Assembly: GCA_949152475.1 (NCBI GenBank)
Contig: OX424563.1
Span: forward strand, 26,571,001-26,635,000
Source of the DNA: Terebella lapidaria
Lineage: Eukaryota; Annelida; Polychaeta; Terebellida; Terebellidae
Reading direction: 5' to 3'
Length of the DNA stretch: 64,000 bases
Position 1 is the first letter of the stretch. Each line of letters starts with the position of its first letter. The position numbers were made by a program, and so were the translations under genes. This document shows positions 20,650 through 32,017 of this stretch, piece by piece. The notes below the pieces were generated by a model. It saw only the letters and a program-made list of their open reading frames with translations, was not told the DNA's origin and ran no database searches.

Positions 20650-21631
20650 CATAAAGAGTTATTTTTAGGATCACACATTTCGGTGATTACCACTGTGTAT
20701 AAACAATGGAGAACATGGAACAATGTTTTGTTTTCCGTCTACTTCACCAAAATGACTAGGGATGAAGTACACACACATGTATACCCCTAATGACGCCAGT
20801 GTGGTCTTGGCTTAAGTATATGGTCGGGCTTTATTCTTATTCCGAAGATATAGTTTAGGTTTGTTATTGCCAACCCCAGAGTCTGTTTGGTTTTAAAAGG
20901 TTAAGGTTTACGTTATATGTAAAATAAGTTACACAGTCTTTATAAATTCATACTCGGTCAATCAATCACTCATCCATTTTAAAAGTTATATACGAGTTCT
21001 ACATCCAATTTCGTGATAATAGTGATATATGTCTAGATACTGTAGCCAGCGGCAATGTTGGCAAGCCAATCGCTTTCTATCCATTGTTCTCACGCATGAT
21101 TAGCCGTGATTTTTTATCAGTAATTGTCACGGACTTCTGCGTATTTCCCATGTATTTTTGTACTTTATATTTCTCGAGATGTACTTTCAAGTTTCCGTTA
21201 GAAATAAAGATACCAAAATTTAGACTGATTTTAGAATTGTCCATCAGCTGTAACACCAGCTGTGACTGAAAGTGATCGATACATTCCTATAACAATATGA
21301 TTATTTTGAAAGTATTTTAAATTACAAGGCTTCCAGTTACTTAATTTGTTCGAAGATTGATAATTTTGAAGTATTTCAACCTGAACTGCTTTTGAGTTTG
21401 CTTGAAAGCCTGACCAGCAATGTTCTCATATCCTGTGAAACAGGTTCTCACAAGGTATTTTTATCCAATCAGATCGTAGATATATATTCGGCATACTTGA
21501 GAGCAGTGAATCATCCCTCAAACATGCTAATCTCTTACAGCGCTAAGTTACCAATCCCAAACGTCAGCCAATATTATATAGTGAGACAAAAATAAATAAT
21601 CAATCAACCAATTAAATCATATAGTTCCACA
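20650..21631 (+). other. Intergenic, no gene seen
   Basis: AT-rich sequence without a recognised exon, RNA gene or repeat match in the window. Confidence 0.4.
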
Positions 21632-21750
21632 GTATGTTTTCACCCCCATAATTAGCAGCATGCTGGGAAATGTGTCGGCATGTTCTTACAGCTCGATGGA
21701 AATAAATGAAAAATCAATTACCACCTACTCGCTGATTGCTGTTATTCGAT

Positions 21751-21770
21751 TAGGGGGATAAAGGGGGCGG
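21751..21770 (+). promoter_or_regulatory. Candidate core promoter box, copy 1
   Basis: GGGGGATAAAGGGGGCGG lies about 170 bases before the signal-exon ATG and is kept in copy 2 (GTGGGATAAAGGGGACGG at 23702-23719). A GC-box-like run next to an ATAAAG TATA-like core is a reasonable promoter guess; no transcript evidence is available. Confidence 0.35.
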
Positions 21771-21925
21771 TTGGTGATGCCTTTTGTAGCGCGCAGAGGG
21801 TGCGATGGCTAAGCATTTACGAGAAATCAACCATATACTGCCATGTGAAATGTATCACATCTGCACGGTATTCGTTAGTGCTGGCAGCAGTGGATGCTAG
21901 TCTGGGAGTTACACGTACTGCTTTA

Positions 21926-21995
21926 ATGAAAATGGATACGATAAGACTGGATATACAGCTCACATTGCTCCTAACGAGTCATATGTTGACAACAG
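21926..21995 (+). CDS. Signal-peptide first exon, copy 1 (candidate for receptor B)
   Basis: ATG opens a 23-residue peptide with a short hydrophobic core (DIQLTLLLTSHMLTT) and ends ACAG|GTAAAT in phase 1, exactly the phase required by the CTLD exons at 34378 and 9174. An internal second ATG six bases on matches the only ATG of copy 2. The longer open frame from 21800 is not needed. It would be joined over a ~12.4-kb intron. It could instead be a relic of a lost third receptor copy. Confidence 0.6.
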
Positions 21996-22735
21996 GTAAA
22001 TGTACTTCGTTAAGATTTGTTGTTGTTGTAATTTCATAATTACTTGGCAATCTCTGAAGCTTTACAAAATTTACATTTTTGTAGATGAATTTTCATAATA
22101 GCATTTTACTAGTTCACAAACATGTCAGTAAGAGTTTGTCGATGTTCGATCACGATAGTTTTACACTCAAATAGACACTTTGGCACGACATACTTTTAAT
22201 AATAGGCCAACCTCATGAAAATTCATTCAAATAAACTTTGCATTTGAAGCCACGCAATCCAATTTGTTTCATGAACCGTGATAACTGCGCAAGCAAATTT
22301 TGCAATTGAGTGAATGTGCATACATGAGTATTAAATGAATGGCATTCGATCAAAAACAATCTAACAGAAAGGAATATAACCGTTTCGGAGTCCGAACCCT
22401 TGTCAAATCAAGAAGAAAATTCTCTGGATAGACAGTATTTCGGATTGCAACTCATGTTACAAAAACACATTGAAATCAATTTTCAAGTTGTGTTGATGAT
22501 CCAGAGTGACCAATTGTGCTTCATATTCTGGATATAATATTCGGCCATAGATCCCAAAACATGCCAAAGGTGATATATCTAGTGGTTTGAATGTGACAAC
22601 TATTCTGGATGTATTTACATTGTACCCTGTATCGACTATGCCATAGTGATCCTAAGTAATAGGGAAGATAGATCGAAGAATGTATTACAAACTAAAAAAA
22701 ATCCTTCCAAGCCACACTCCACCAGTCAACTCCGG

Positions 22736-23577
22736 AACGGTAAACCAGATACGACAAACCTTCTGCTCAACGATAAAGAACCTCATTCAGGACCTCTTCC
22801 TAACAGTCTTATTACTTCTATAAGAGGGTGTGGGGGAGCATTCTGTGATTACAGACTGGGACTGAAATTCACCGAGAAACTCACAATATACGTGAAGATT
22901 ATGTGATTCTTTCAAAGAAACCAGCTACGTCAAAAAAAAAATCTGGTTCACATGAATAATACTTATTAACATGCAAACAAATTGTTGAAACATCAGTGCT
23001 GATGATACTTGCATAGGAATACATGAATTATATGTACAGCTCGGGAGCCAGTTAAGGTGTGAATTTTGTTGTAGGGTTCGTTTACAATTCATCCTAAATT
23101 CAGTCAATATTGACATAATGTACGGTAAAATGCTACACATTTAGATGATGACAACAATCATTCACGTTGAATAGAAGATTACAGTCCCAGGGACGACCAT
23201 GATGGATAGTGTGCATGTATCAATAACTTTGACAGAGAAGGTTTCAGATTGTTTGAAGATTTACTTAATGGTTTGCTTAATCGTGTGTGAGAAATAGTAG
23301 TTAGTTGAACCCCTTCAGATTTCATATCAGTTATAGGTGATAGCAAATTTTACTGCCCAAATAGAAGATTTCCAGACTGACCTTGTTTTAGAAGCCTGTG
23401 TACATAACACTAATGACAATTATCGATGCACGTTTGAATGAAATATTGTCCTTTGTACATGTACCAGCCTGTCATTGTTATAGCAGCTATGTGAGAATAA
23501 TTTGAAGAGTCAATCCTATCAGTGACACATTTCATTGCAAAGGCAAATAAATCTCAACCGCCATCCAGTATATAGCT
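22736..23577 (+). other. Spacer between the two signal-exon segments
   Basis: No exon recognised. The part around 23380-23500 has weak matches split between 28745-28805 and 31500-31550, which suggests a third, interrupted copy of this region further downstream. Confidence 0.4.
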
Positions 23578-24712
23578 TGTAGAGTGATCCCACCCCCTTA
23601 ATTGTAGCATGCTGAGAAATGAATGTGTCGCAATGTCCTCACAGCTTGAGGACAATAAATGAAAAGTCAATTAACACGTAGTCTATGCTGGTATTATCTT
23701 AGTGGGATAAAGGGGACGGTATGAGATGCCTTTTGTAACGCTCAGAGGGCACAATAGTCAAGCATTCATGGGGAATCAACCATATCCTGCCACATGAAAT
23801 ACACCAAGTCTGCACGGTATTCGTTGGTGCCGGCAGCAGTGGACACGCATCTTGGAGTTCGATGTACTGCTTTAATAAGAATGGATACAATAAAACTTGA
23901 TGTACATATCACGTTGCTCTTAATGAGTCATATGTTTATAACAGGTGAGTGAATTTCGTAAATATTTGTCGTTGTTATTGTTGTTTAACTTCTTAATTAC
24001 TTGACAATCTCTGAAGGTTTACAAAATTTTTGCAGGCGAATTTTCATAGCAGCATTCCTTCATAGCAGCAAACAGGTCAATGCTATTTTGTCGATGTTTG
24101 ATCGCGAATTTTTTGTGGTCATATACACACTCTTGCATGACAGATTAATGATAGGCCAAGTTCATGAAATTTCATTCAAGTGCACTTCAAACTTAAAGCC
24201 ACACAGTCAATTTTGAAAACTTGTTTCATGAACCGTACTGTGTAAGCAAATTATGCAGGGTGGAGGATGTATATACACGAGTAATGAACGATTGGCATTC
24301 GATAAAATAAGAATGTACCAAAAGGAATAAAAACATTTCGGACTTCTTTTCAGATCACTTGTCAAAATACGAAGAACTTTCAATAGTAATTAGTATTTCG
24401 TGTTGCAAATCGTGTTACAAAACAAAACGATATGCATTTTCAAGTTATGTTGCTGATACAATGATATAATTTGTGTTTTACATTCTGTATTTTTTTCAAA
24501 TATCTTCACTCATAGATGAAAAATACATACCAAAGGTGATATATCAAGTGGCTTAAATGTGATAACTATTCTGGATGTATTTACATTTAATCAGGAATAA
24601 GTAGTAGTGTCATTGGCAATTCTAAGCTCTAGCGGGTAGATAGGATATTGCATTTCAAAATGATAACTTTCCTTGAAGGCCACACCCTACCAGTTCATAG
24701 GCGGGTATAGGA
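23578..24712 (+). repeat. Duplicated promoter and signal-exon segment, copy 2
   Basis: Second copy of the 21632-22735 segment, in the same orientation. It keeps the GCATGCTG.GAAATG word, the GGGATAAAGGGG box and the signal exon with its donor. Confidence 0.8.
23881..23944 (+). CDS. Signal-peptide first exon, copy 2 (candidate for receptor B)
   Basis: ATG begins MDTIKLDVHITLLLMSHMFI and the exon ends ACAG|GTGAGT in phase 1, a better donor than copy 1. Joining to 34378 gives ...MFIT-D-SALTKVGCD, a plausible cleaved secretory leader directly before the CTLD. Copies 1 and 2 could be alternative first exons with their own promoters. The join is inferred from phase and composition only. Confidence 0.6.
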
Positions 24713-26097
24713 TTTTCGGAGGGGGGAACCCTTGACCATTATAGCGGCGAGCGGCCGGAGGTCTGGGGCCCACTCAAGGGCTGAAGAGTTATGCATCCCC
24801 AATGGTGTGCTCGCTGGCGGACGTTAAATCTGTCCCCGAAGATACCATCAACTCGGTAGCCTTCTGGCTTGTGATTAGGTACTTATGTTCTTATCATATA
24901 TCTATTTCATGGGGTTTGTTTCGGATTTCCATATTATTTTCATAGGTTGTTGGGCAGTTGTATATCAATTCCATCAAGTGTACAGTAGAAACAACTACAT
25001 TTAACACCCTGTCTGCCCCTGATGACGCCTATGTGTCTTTTGATAAACTATTTTCGTCGGGCTTTGTTTCTATTGCAAAATGTTGTATTTTACGTTTGTT
25101 ATTGTCATCATCAACATCTGACTGTATTGGTGATAATAGTTTGATACTTACATTCTAGGACTCTCTTTGGTTCAATTACCATGGTCTTGGAGAGTTCACG
25201 AATGCCTGATCTGGGGCGGCAGATGTGAAATGTCGCGAGGCAAGGTGGTGGAGGCCGAGGGATGCTGAAGAAGCTGAAGGGATATGCATGCCCAGGTGGT
25301 GTGTTTTAGAGGTTTCCTCTGGTCCATTTTCCATTCCCCTAAAGAGTTTTCATGCATGATTTGGAGCAGATATAGGATTTTGAGGAAAGGCCCGATTGCG
25401 AAATGGTACTACACCAGCTGAAGGTAGGCCGGTATTCGCGTGCCTAGTACAGCATCCCACAATTCTCCTGGGTCTAACTATCAAGCATTACTTTACACGC
25501 ATAAATGCATGATCACTGTAGTTGAAACAAAATATGGCATGATATTACTTGGTTTTGGACCCCATCAAAGGATTATGTGCATTTGCACATTCAATGCTCT
25601 CAATTAATTCATAAAAGGTGGAGGTCATCATAAAGTTCTTTCACATGTTCACCGAGAGCAAGTGGATTGGCTATAGATCGGATACACTGCTCGAGACATG
25701 AGCCCGTGAAGCCAGAGCTACGTCCCAGTGTAATTCATCTTAACATTACTTCCTCCCCTCTCTTTCCCTCTTTTTTCCCCCTTTCTTTTCTTTCTCTTAA
25801 CCCGCCCCTGCAGTTGACCACTATAACTGTAAATAAATGCGGTCAGTTTTTATCCAATGCCAAAGAACCTTTCAGGATCTGTTCATGTACAATCTTTTCG
25901 TTATTTGTAGAGCGGGACATTTCATGATTTCTAACTGGAACTATATTTCGCAGATAAAAAAAACAAAAAAAATACGAGAAAATTATGTGAAGCCTTCATG
26001 TCCAGGGAAAAAACATACTGCTATTCTCTTGAAGAAAAGCCTAAAACATATCTAGTCCATTCGAAGAAATATTTCGTTGAATTTTTTCATTAACTAA
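24713..26097 (+). other. Presumed first intron of receptor B, 5' part
   Basis: Contains GC-richer patches (24700-24860 and 25200-25450) that look like old interspersed repeats and a polypyrimidine tract at 25745-25800. No exon recognised. The last ~200 bases may be non-coding leader of PLE-2. Confidence 0.4.
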
Positions 26098-28017
26098 CTA
26101 GATTTGCTTGGCGTTCGTGCGTCCATTGTGGATAAAGCACATTTTTCAAACAAGCAATGTTTGACCTTATTTTCAAACTTCACTGACACGGCTGCTCCAT
26201 CTGTATCCTACTCATATACCAAATCTGTTGCTTCCAAGATTTTCAACTACAAACAAACATTGAATGATTTGGATATTGATGATCTCTTACATAACCCACC
26301 CTCCTGCACTTGCATTAACTCTCCGTTCATACACGATCCAGTTGGGCATGTTATTTCAGGCGACCTCAATATAGTGGAGAATGAATCATTGAGAGACATT
26401 TTGTCCAAAGGTCCCAAATATAGAGAGCCCACGTCGTTTTCAGGGAGATACAATTTTAAGTTAATCATGGATGCAGTTGAGGAGCATGCCAGAAAATGGA
26501 CAAAGCGAGAAAAGGCAGAAACTGATTCTCTGTCAGAATGGGTCAAACAGATTAGGTCATTGGTAAACAAACGCATCAATGTTTTGTCAAAGTCAGTTAG
26601 TACTAAATATAGCTCTGTCTTCAATGATCCCGTGGTTACTAATAGTTTGTTGAAACTTCAAGAAAGGTTCGTCATTGTCCCTGCAGATAAAGCTTCTAAT
26701 AATGTTGTTTTTGTTTGTAAAGCATACTATATACAGTGCCTGTTTGACGAACTGGGTATTGCCAACAATACTAATCCCAATAGTACATACCAAGCCATTA
26801 CCGTGCCCAAACAGGATATCTTATCAAATCATTTGTCTGTATTGCATTCGTTTGGTATTACTACCTCATGTAAAGATTCTAATCTACCGAACTTATATTG
26901 GATCCCAAAGTTGCACAAAAATCCACACAAACAAAGATATATTTCAGGTTCAGCATCATGTTCTACCAAAGCCCTTTCTAAAATATTAACTACTATATTG
27001 TCTAAAATTAAACAGGGTCTCCAAAAGTACTCTGAAACCATCTATTCTAGAAGTGGTATAAACCAAATGTGGATATTAAAAAATTCCAAATCTTTATTGG
27101 AATATCTACATGCGCACACACTTTCAAAAGTAACGTCTATCAAAACATTTGATTTCTCCACTTTGTACACAACTATACCTCATTCTGAACTGAAATCTCA
27201 GCTTAAAAAACTAATCAATAATTCATTTTTCTCTAAAAAGGGACAACGTCGGTACCACTATATTGTAGTTAAATATAATACCGCTTATTTTGTTAAAGGC
27301 GACTCTGATGCCCCATACAAATATACTGAAATAGATGTGGTAAATATGGTTAATTTTCTGATTGATAATATTTTTGTGGAATTTGGTGGTCGAATATTTC
27401 AACAAACTATTGGTATTCCCATGGGTACAAACTGTGCACCATTATTGGCAGACCTGTTTTTATACTCATATGAATCAGATTTTATCCAACATTTACAAAG
27501 AGGAGGTTCTAAGAAACTAACATGTAATTTTAATTTCACTTTCCGATACATAGATGATGTATTGTCGCTAAATAATCCCAAGTTTGGTGATTATTTGGAT
27601 GTCATATATCCTAAGGAACTTGAAATTAAGGATACTACAGAATCCGCTAATTTTTCCAACTATCTAGACCTGAGGTTGGAGATTGATAATGATTCTAACC
27701 TGTCAACTAGATTATATGACAAACGTGATGATTTCAATTTTTCCATAGTCAATTTCCCTTTTCTAAGCAGCAACATTCCTATGTCACCGGCATATGGTGT
27801 GTTTGTTTCTCAACTTATACGCTATTCCAGAGCTAGTTGCAAATATGAGGACTTTATCTATCGAAGTGCCCAGCTAGTCTCTAAACTGCTACGACAAGGA
27901 TATGTTTTACCAAGACTTATCGCTGCGTTTAAGAAATTCTATGGACGTCATCATGATCTGGTTGATAAATACAGCAAATCCATGTCTGCCATGCAACTAG
28001 ATCTATTTTCATGTTAA
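26098..28017 (+). CDS. PLE-2 reverse transcriptase protein
   Basis: About 639 residues, open from a TAA at 26095-26097. The N-terminal part has a Cys pair (PPSCTCINSPF) and GKFNFKL-like SGRYNFKLIMDAVEEHA. RT motifs in PLE order: VIVPADKASNNVVFV, LYWIPKLHKNPHKQRYI, SIKTFDFSTLYTTIP (motif A), TIGIPMGTNCAPLLADLF (motif B), FTFRYIDDVLSLNNP (motif C) and SNYLDLRLEID. The tail (SPAYGVFVSQLIRYSRASC ... KKFYGRHHDLVDKYSKS) replaces GIY-YIG. RT proteins with this tail are common unnamed ORFs in marine animal genomes, as I recall. Placing it with endonuclease-lacking PLEs rests on motif order. The true start is unknown, since the first internal Met lies inside the conserved region. Confidence 0.8.
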   Translation, partial: LDLLGVRASIVDKAHFSNKQCLTLFSNFTDTAAPSVSYSYTKSVASKIFNYKQTLNDLDIDDLLHNPPSCTCINSPFIHDPVGHVISGDLNIVENESLRDILSKGPKYREPTSFSGRYNFKLIMDAVEEHARKWTKREKAETDSLSEWVKQIRSLVNKRINVLSKSVSTKYSSVFNDPVVTNSLLKLQERFVIVPADKASNNVVFVCKAYYIQCLFDELGIANNTNPNSTYQAITVPKQDILSNHLSVLHSFGITTSCKDSNLPNLYWIPKLHKNPHKQRYISGSASCSTKALSKILTTILSKIKQGLQKYSETIYSRSGINQMWILKNSKSLLEYLHAHTLSKVTSIKTFDFSTLYTTIPHSELKSQLKKLINNSFFSKKGQRRYHYIVVKYNTAYFVKGDSDAPYKYTEIDVVNMVNFLIDNIFVEFGGRIFQQTIGIPMGTNCAPLLADLFLYSYESDFIQHLQRGGSKKLTCNFNFTFRYIDDVLSLNNPKFGDYLDVIYPKELEIKDTTESANFSNYLDLRLEIDNDSNLSTRLYDKRDDFNFSIVNFPFLSSNIPMSPAYGVFVSQLIRYSRASCKYEDFIYRSAQLVSKLLRQGYVLPRLIAAFKKFYGRHHDLVDKYSKSMSAMQLDLFSC

Positions 28018-28257
28018 TTTTGGGGAATTCATGACGGGTGCCACTAGTGGGGCAGGAAATGCTCACTCTTTCCGGAACACCTGATTTCACCTCCTGATGG
28101 CCATTTACGGGGGTTCATGAGTTTCCCTGTCATTTTTGTTTTCTCTCACTTCGTATGCCTGATATGACTTTCTGTCCCCGGACTATGAGATTGGATAACG
28201 GACCCTGTTTTGTTTGCTCGGAATACTTGATACTGGGTATTGATTCCACGTCTATTA
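26098..28257 (+). mobile_element. Penelope-type retroelement PLE-2, no GIY-YIG domain
   Basis: One long RT frame plus a ~240-base 3' tail ending in the TACTGGGTATTGATTCCACG block shared by all copies in the window. It lies in sense orientation in the intron between the signal exons and the CTLD of receptor B. The 5' end is unclear because coding is already open at 26098 without an ATG. The copy looks nearly whole in the RT, and I count no internal break there. No terminal repeats were seen. Confidence 0.8.
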
Positions 28258-28259
28258 CC

Positions 28260-29470
28260 GATGATACAGGCATATACATACATTTATGTGCACATTCGTG
28301 AGTACATTTGTGTGTACTTCAAAAACAAATTCATGAGTATATAATTTCATTCCGTTTCAATTTGTGTTTGCAATGAGTGCCTAATATTATGAAACTGTAC
28401 ACATCATCACGGGATGGCTATAATGACATTGTACATGTATCATCGAATGGGATGGAGAGAGGTTGCACAGCCTTTTCAATATTATACGTAATAATTTGCG
28501 TGATCGGCTAATTGCAAATGTGTATTGCCAAGTTGCATGTCCACGATGTTTCCCTATTAATTATTGCTGATAGTTGCACGCCATCATTTACCACATCTAA
28601 AATACCAACAGCGTACCCATATTTGACAGAACATTGTATCCAGAGCTCACAAAACTAGAGGATTTGCAACCGTTTGTTGCTGACCTATGAACAATAAGTG
28701 TTATAATTTATTACTGGTCATCAGAAACACAACACTAATCAATAACTTGTTTTAGAAGCGGGTATGCATAACATCAATGACGGTTATCGGTGCAGGTTTA
28801 AGGATTGACTTCAGTAAATCACAAATCTGGAATGCGCCAGCTCCCAATTCACGTATAGAGCTAATATGAAGGTAAAAATAGCCCAAGCGCTAAGATTTGA
28901 CCTTATTTCCAAGCTATATAATAGCTATTTATCCCGTGGCCTTGAAAATAAGGTCACGGTCAGATTTAAAGCCACGAGAGTATCCAGCATATATGATTTC
29001 CTATGCGTTCACAATTGATTACTAAGCTGTAAATTCAGTCATAAGAGAGATATCAGTCATTATATCCTATGACGTTGAAAACGAAATCAAAAGTCAAATT
29101 AAAGTTGGAATCAATTTTAAAATCAGCCAAATTTAGCATTCTTGTTTGACACGCAAATTTGAGAGTACTTTTCGAGATAGTCGTGAATATGTAGGAAATA
29201 TGCACAGTTCAATAACAGATACTTAGCAAACTGCCATTAATCGTGCATGAAAACAGTGGATAGAGAATGATCGGCCTGCCTACAATGCCGATTGCCACAG
29301 TATCTAGACAAATACCAATGACGTCATGAGACTGTGTGTAGAACTCGCCCGCAAGGCGGGCCACTTTCAGGAAAAAAATTGATGCGAGATTGACTGGCCT
29401 GAGTTTGAATATTGATTTGGCAACTCAATTTAGGCACGTAGTACACAGTTTCAGCCCCAAAATTGTGCAC
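28260..29470 (+). other. Receptor B intron, mixed old repeats
   Basis: AT-rich. Near 28745-28805 it matches 23385-23440, the part of the duplicated leader region lying between the signal-exon segments. From about 28860 it grades into the family-A repeat (GACCTTGAAAATAAGGTC words). No exon recognised. Confidence 0.4.
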
Positions 29471-29474
29471 TTCC

Positions 29475-30330
29475 TTATTCTATAGACAAAACAAAGCTAC
29501 TGCAGAATAAATACATTTTGTCAATTCTAAAAGTGATTATAGCTTTAAAGGTCATCGGGATATTCAGCATATATCGTTTGCTGTATGTATACAATAGAAT
29601 CCTAAGATGTAAATTTGATAATAAACAAGATATTAGCCAAGTTGTCCTGCGAGACCTTGAAAATGAGGTCAACGGTCAAATGCAAGGTCACGACAATGTT
29701 CAGCATATGTCATTTCCTATATGCCCACAATTGATTCCGAATCTGTAAAGTTGATAATAAGTGAGATATTAGCCATTCTGTGCTCTGACCTTGAAAATGA
29801 GGCCAAATTCAAGGTCATGACAATAATCAGCATATATCATTTGCTATGTGCCCACAATTGATTCCTAGTCTCTAATCTCAATATTAAATGAGATATTAGG
29901 CATAATGTGTCCCATTATGAAGCATAGGAGCATTTGGGACCCTAGAAAACGAAAATGGCCGCTACACGCAGACCGGCGATTCAGGGGCAACACAACTTAT
30001 ACACACCACAGAGGTATGTGAGAGCAATCTTTTGAAATAAAAATCTCCAAACTGTCTGAACAGTTTTTGAGAAAATGACCGCCAAAGTCAGAAATTGGCA
30101 GTTTTTTTCGGCGAGAACGGCCACCATTTTGAAAAAAAAGCGAAAATAAAATAAAACAAAAAAATAACCCCATCTTGAAATATTTTTAGGTATTTTTGTG
30201 CAAAGTTTCAGAAAGATCCCATTGAAAACTTCAGAGATAAAAATGTGGATGGACGACGACAACGCCGTCGACGGACGCAACGCCATGCCAATAGGTTTTC
30301 GAACCATAGGGCCGGTCACCTAAAAATCAC
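29475..30330. repeat. Interspersed repeat family A with ~110-bp subrepeats
   Basis: Tandem-like subunits built on AGCATATATCATTTCCTATA, a CCACAATTGATTCCTA word, GTGAGATATTAGCCATT and GACCTTGAAAATGAGGTCAA. The segment ends in a characteristic terminus (ACGGACGCAACGCCATGCCA then ATAGGTTTTCGAACC.TAGGGCCGGTCACCT) that appears inverted at the start of the 46.6-kb repeat. Related copies are at about 31600-31742, 32018-32469, 48950-49515 and 54780-54960. The translated open frames are not conserved. Confidence 0.75.
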
Positions 30331-30612
30331 GAATTTGCAAACATCTGTTTGGCACGACAATTCATTACGGCCATCTATAGCCATCAAGGCTCACCAACCA
30401 AACCTTGGTTCTTGAATAAATATGATTAAATATCTGATAATTTTAATTTTTAAATGTAATTTTGTGACGTATTTCAAGTTATACTCCAAATATTCCAAGT
30501 GGCAGGATTCCTTTGTACTGCGAACAACTAGTAATGGTTTTAAAGCTCACTGGTGAGTTGCGCTCAGGTGCGCCAAATATGCTTATTGTATTCCTCTCGC
30601 AGAAAGTCTATA

Positions 30613-31178
30613 ATCGGATTTTTCTAACTCGTTTACACTGTTTTTCGCTAATATTTTTGTGATGCTGAACGCTATCGTTCTATAACTTGGTATACTTCAC
30701 CTGGGAGTCAAACGGCAATTTGCTACCAAATTTCAGACAGCTATCGCGAAAATTGAAAAAGTTGGCAATCTACCCCAATGTTAAATTTAGCCCTATTATT
30801 TAATTTCTGGGCCCGCACACAATGTTGTGCATTTTTGGGGTTTTGTAGCGGAGCAATGTTTCATAATCAAAATGTTTGTGTAGAATACACCCCATTGTAT
30901 CTTCTGGTTCAAAGTTACAAGAATATTTCGAATCCTGATGGATGTAAACAGGACCAATTCCTCGAATATGCTCAGATTCTCGATATCCCGTTTTGGGCTG
31001 AAATTTAACATTGAGGTAGATTGCCAACTTTTTCAATTCTCACGTTAGCTGTCTGAAATTTGGTAGAAAATTGCCGTTTGACTCCCAGGGGAAGTATGCC
31101 AAGTTATAGAACGATAGCGTTTAGCATCACAAAAATATTAGCGAAAAACAGTGTAAACGAGTTAGAAAAATCCGAGTA
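30613..31178. mobile_element. Fold-back DNA element with ~180-bp inverted repeats
   Basis: The left arm 30613-30792 (from ATCGGATTTTTCTAACTCGT) is the reverse complement of the right arm at about 30992-31178 (ending ACGAGTTAGAAAAATCCGAG). The central ~200 bases include TGTGTAGAATACACCCC. It is non-coding: a MITE or fold-back element. A decayed relative lies at 7560-7975. Confidence 0.88.
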
Positions 31179-31599
31179 TAGTAGTAGGTATATGCATCTA
31201 TTGGTATAAACCCACATGACAAAACGTACATACCAATACTAGCTTGTTCGTAACATTGAAGATACGAAGCTTTTTTGCTGACGCGTGTAAAAGTGACATA
31301 TATGATCATCAATTTGTAGATTCATGTGATACTATTTATAAAACCATGTCTCGGTTCATCGTCCATGGGTATACATATGGATTCTGGGAAGAAGGGTTGC
31401 GTCATTTTGCTGATTTTGCTACCTTTATGTTTACATTATAGACAAATGGAGAGACCGAATCACTACAGTGTTTGGATTTTTACCTGCAGTCCATTCTCAA
31501 ACTAAAAGTCTGTTCTTTGTACTAATCTGTCATTGTTATAACAGTTACGACAGAAATGATAACCCAAAGGCTAAGGAAGGTAGCCGGACAATGTATGCT

Positions 31600-31742
31600 T
31601 TACATTTTAGCCATTTTGTCCTATGACCTTGAAAATAAGGTATAACATGTATAACAGCGTATGTTATTTCCTATATGTCCACAGTCGATTGCTCAATTGT
31701 AAATTCAACAATAAGAAAGATATAGAGGTATGTGAGAAATTT
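31600..31742. repeat. Family-A repeat fragment, left of PLE-2 insertion
   Basis: Holds the GACCTTGAAAATAAGGT and TTTCCTATATGTCCACA words of family A. The repeat is interrupted at 31743 by a PLE-2 3' fragment and resumes at 32018. Confidence 0.65.
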
Positions 31743-32017
31743 CTGCGTTTAAGAAATTCTATGCACGTCATCATGATCTGGTGGATAAATACAGCAAATC
31801 CATGTCTGCCATGCAACTAGATCTATTTTCATGTTAATTTTTGGGAATTCATGACGGGTGCCACTAGTGGGGCAGGAAATGCTCACTCTTTCCGGAACAC
31901 CTGATTTCACCTCCTAATGGCCATTTTTGGCGGTTAATGAGACTATGAGATTGGATAACGGACCCTGTTTTGTTTGCTCGGAATACTTGATACTGGGTAT
32001 TGATTCCATGTCTATTA
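31743..32017 (+). mobile_element. PLE-2 3' fragment inserted in a family-A repeat
   Basis: Runs from CTGCGTTTAAGAAATTCTAT, inside the last coding residues of PLE-2, through the stop and tail to TACTGGGTATTGATTCCATG. About 60 bases of tail are missing relative to 28050-28257. The clean junctions with family A on both sides date this insertion after the repeat. Confidence 0.88.

Larger units (their letters stand above)
21632..22735 (+). repeat. Duplicated promoter and signal-exon segment, copy 1
   Basis: Matches 23578-24712 over its whole length (offset about 1.95 kb). The most alike part runs from the GCATGCTG.GAAATG word through a GGGATAAAGGGG.CGG box and the signal exon; a second well-kept patch is TGATATATC.AGTGG.TT..ATGTGA near 22567. 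Divergence is well above that of the 1357-bp duplication at 42.3 kb, so it is much older. Confidence 0.8.

Noticed and set aside
24700-25450. GC-richer patches as possible missing exons of receptor B
   Set aside because: No cysteine pattern, no phase-compatible AG/GT pair and no counterpart in receptor A.
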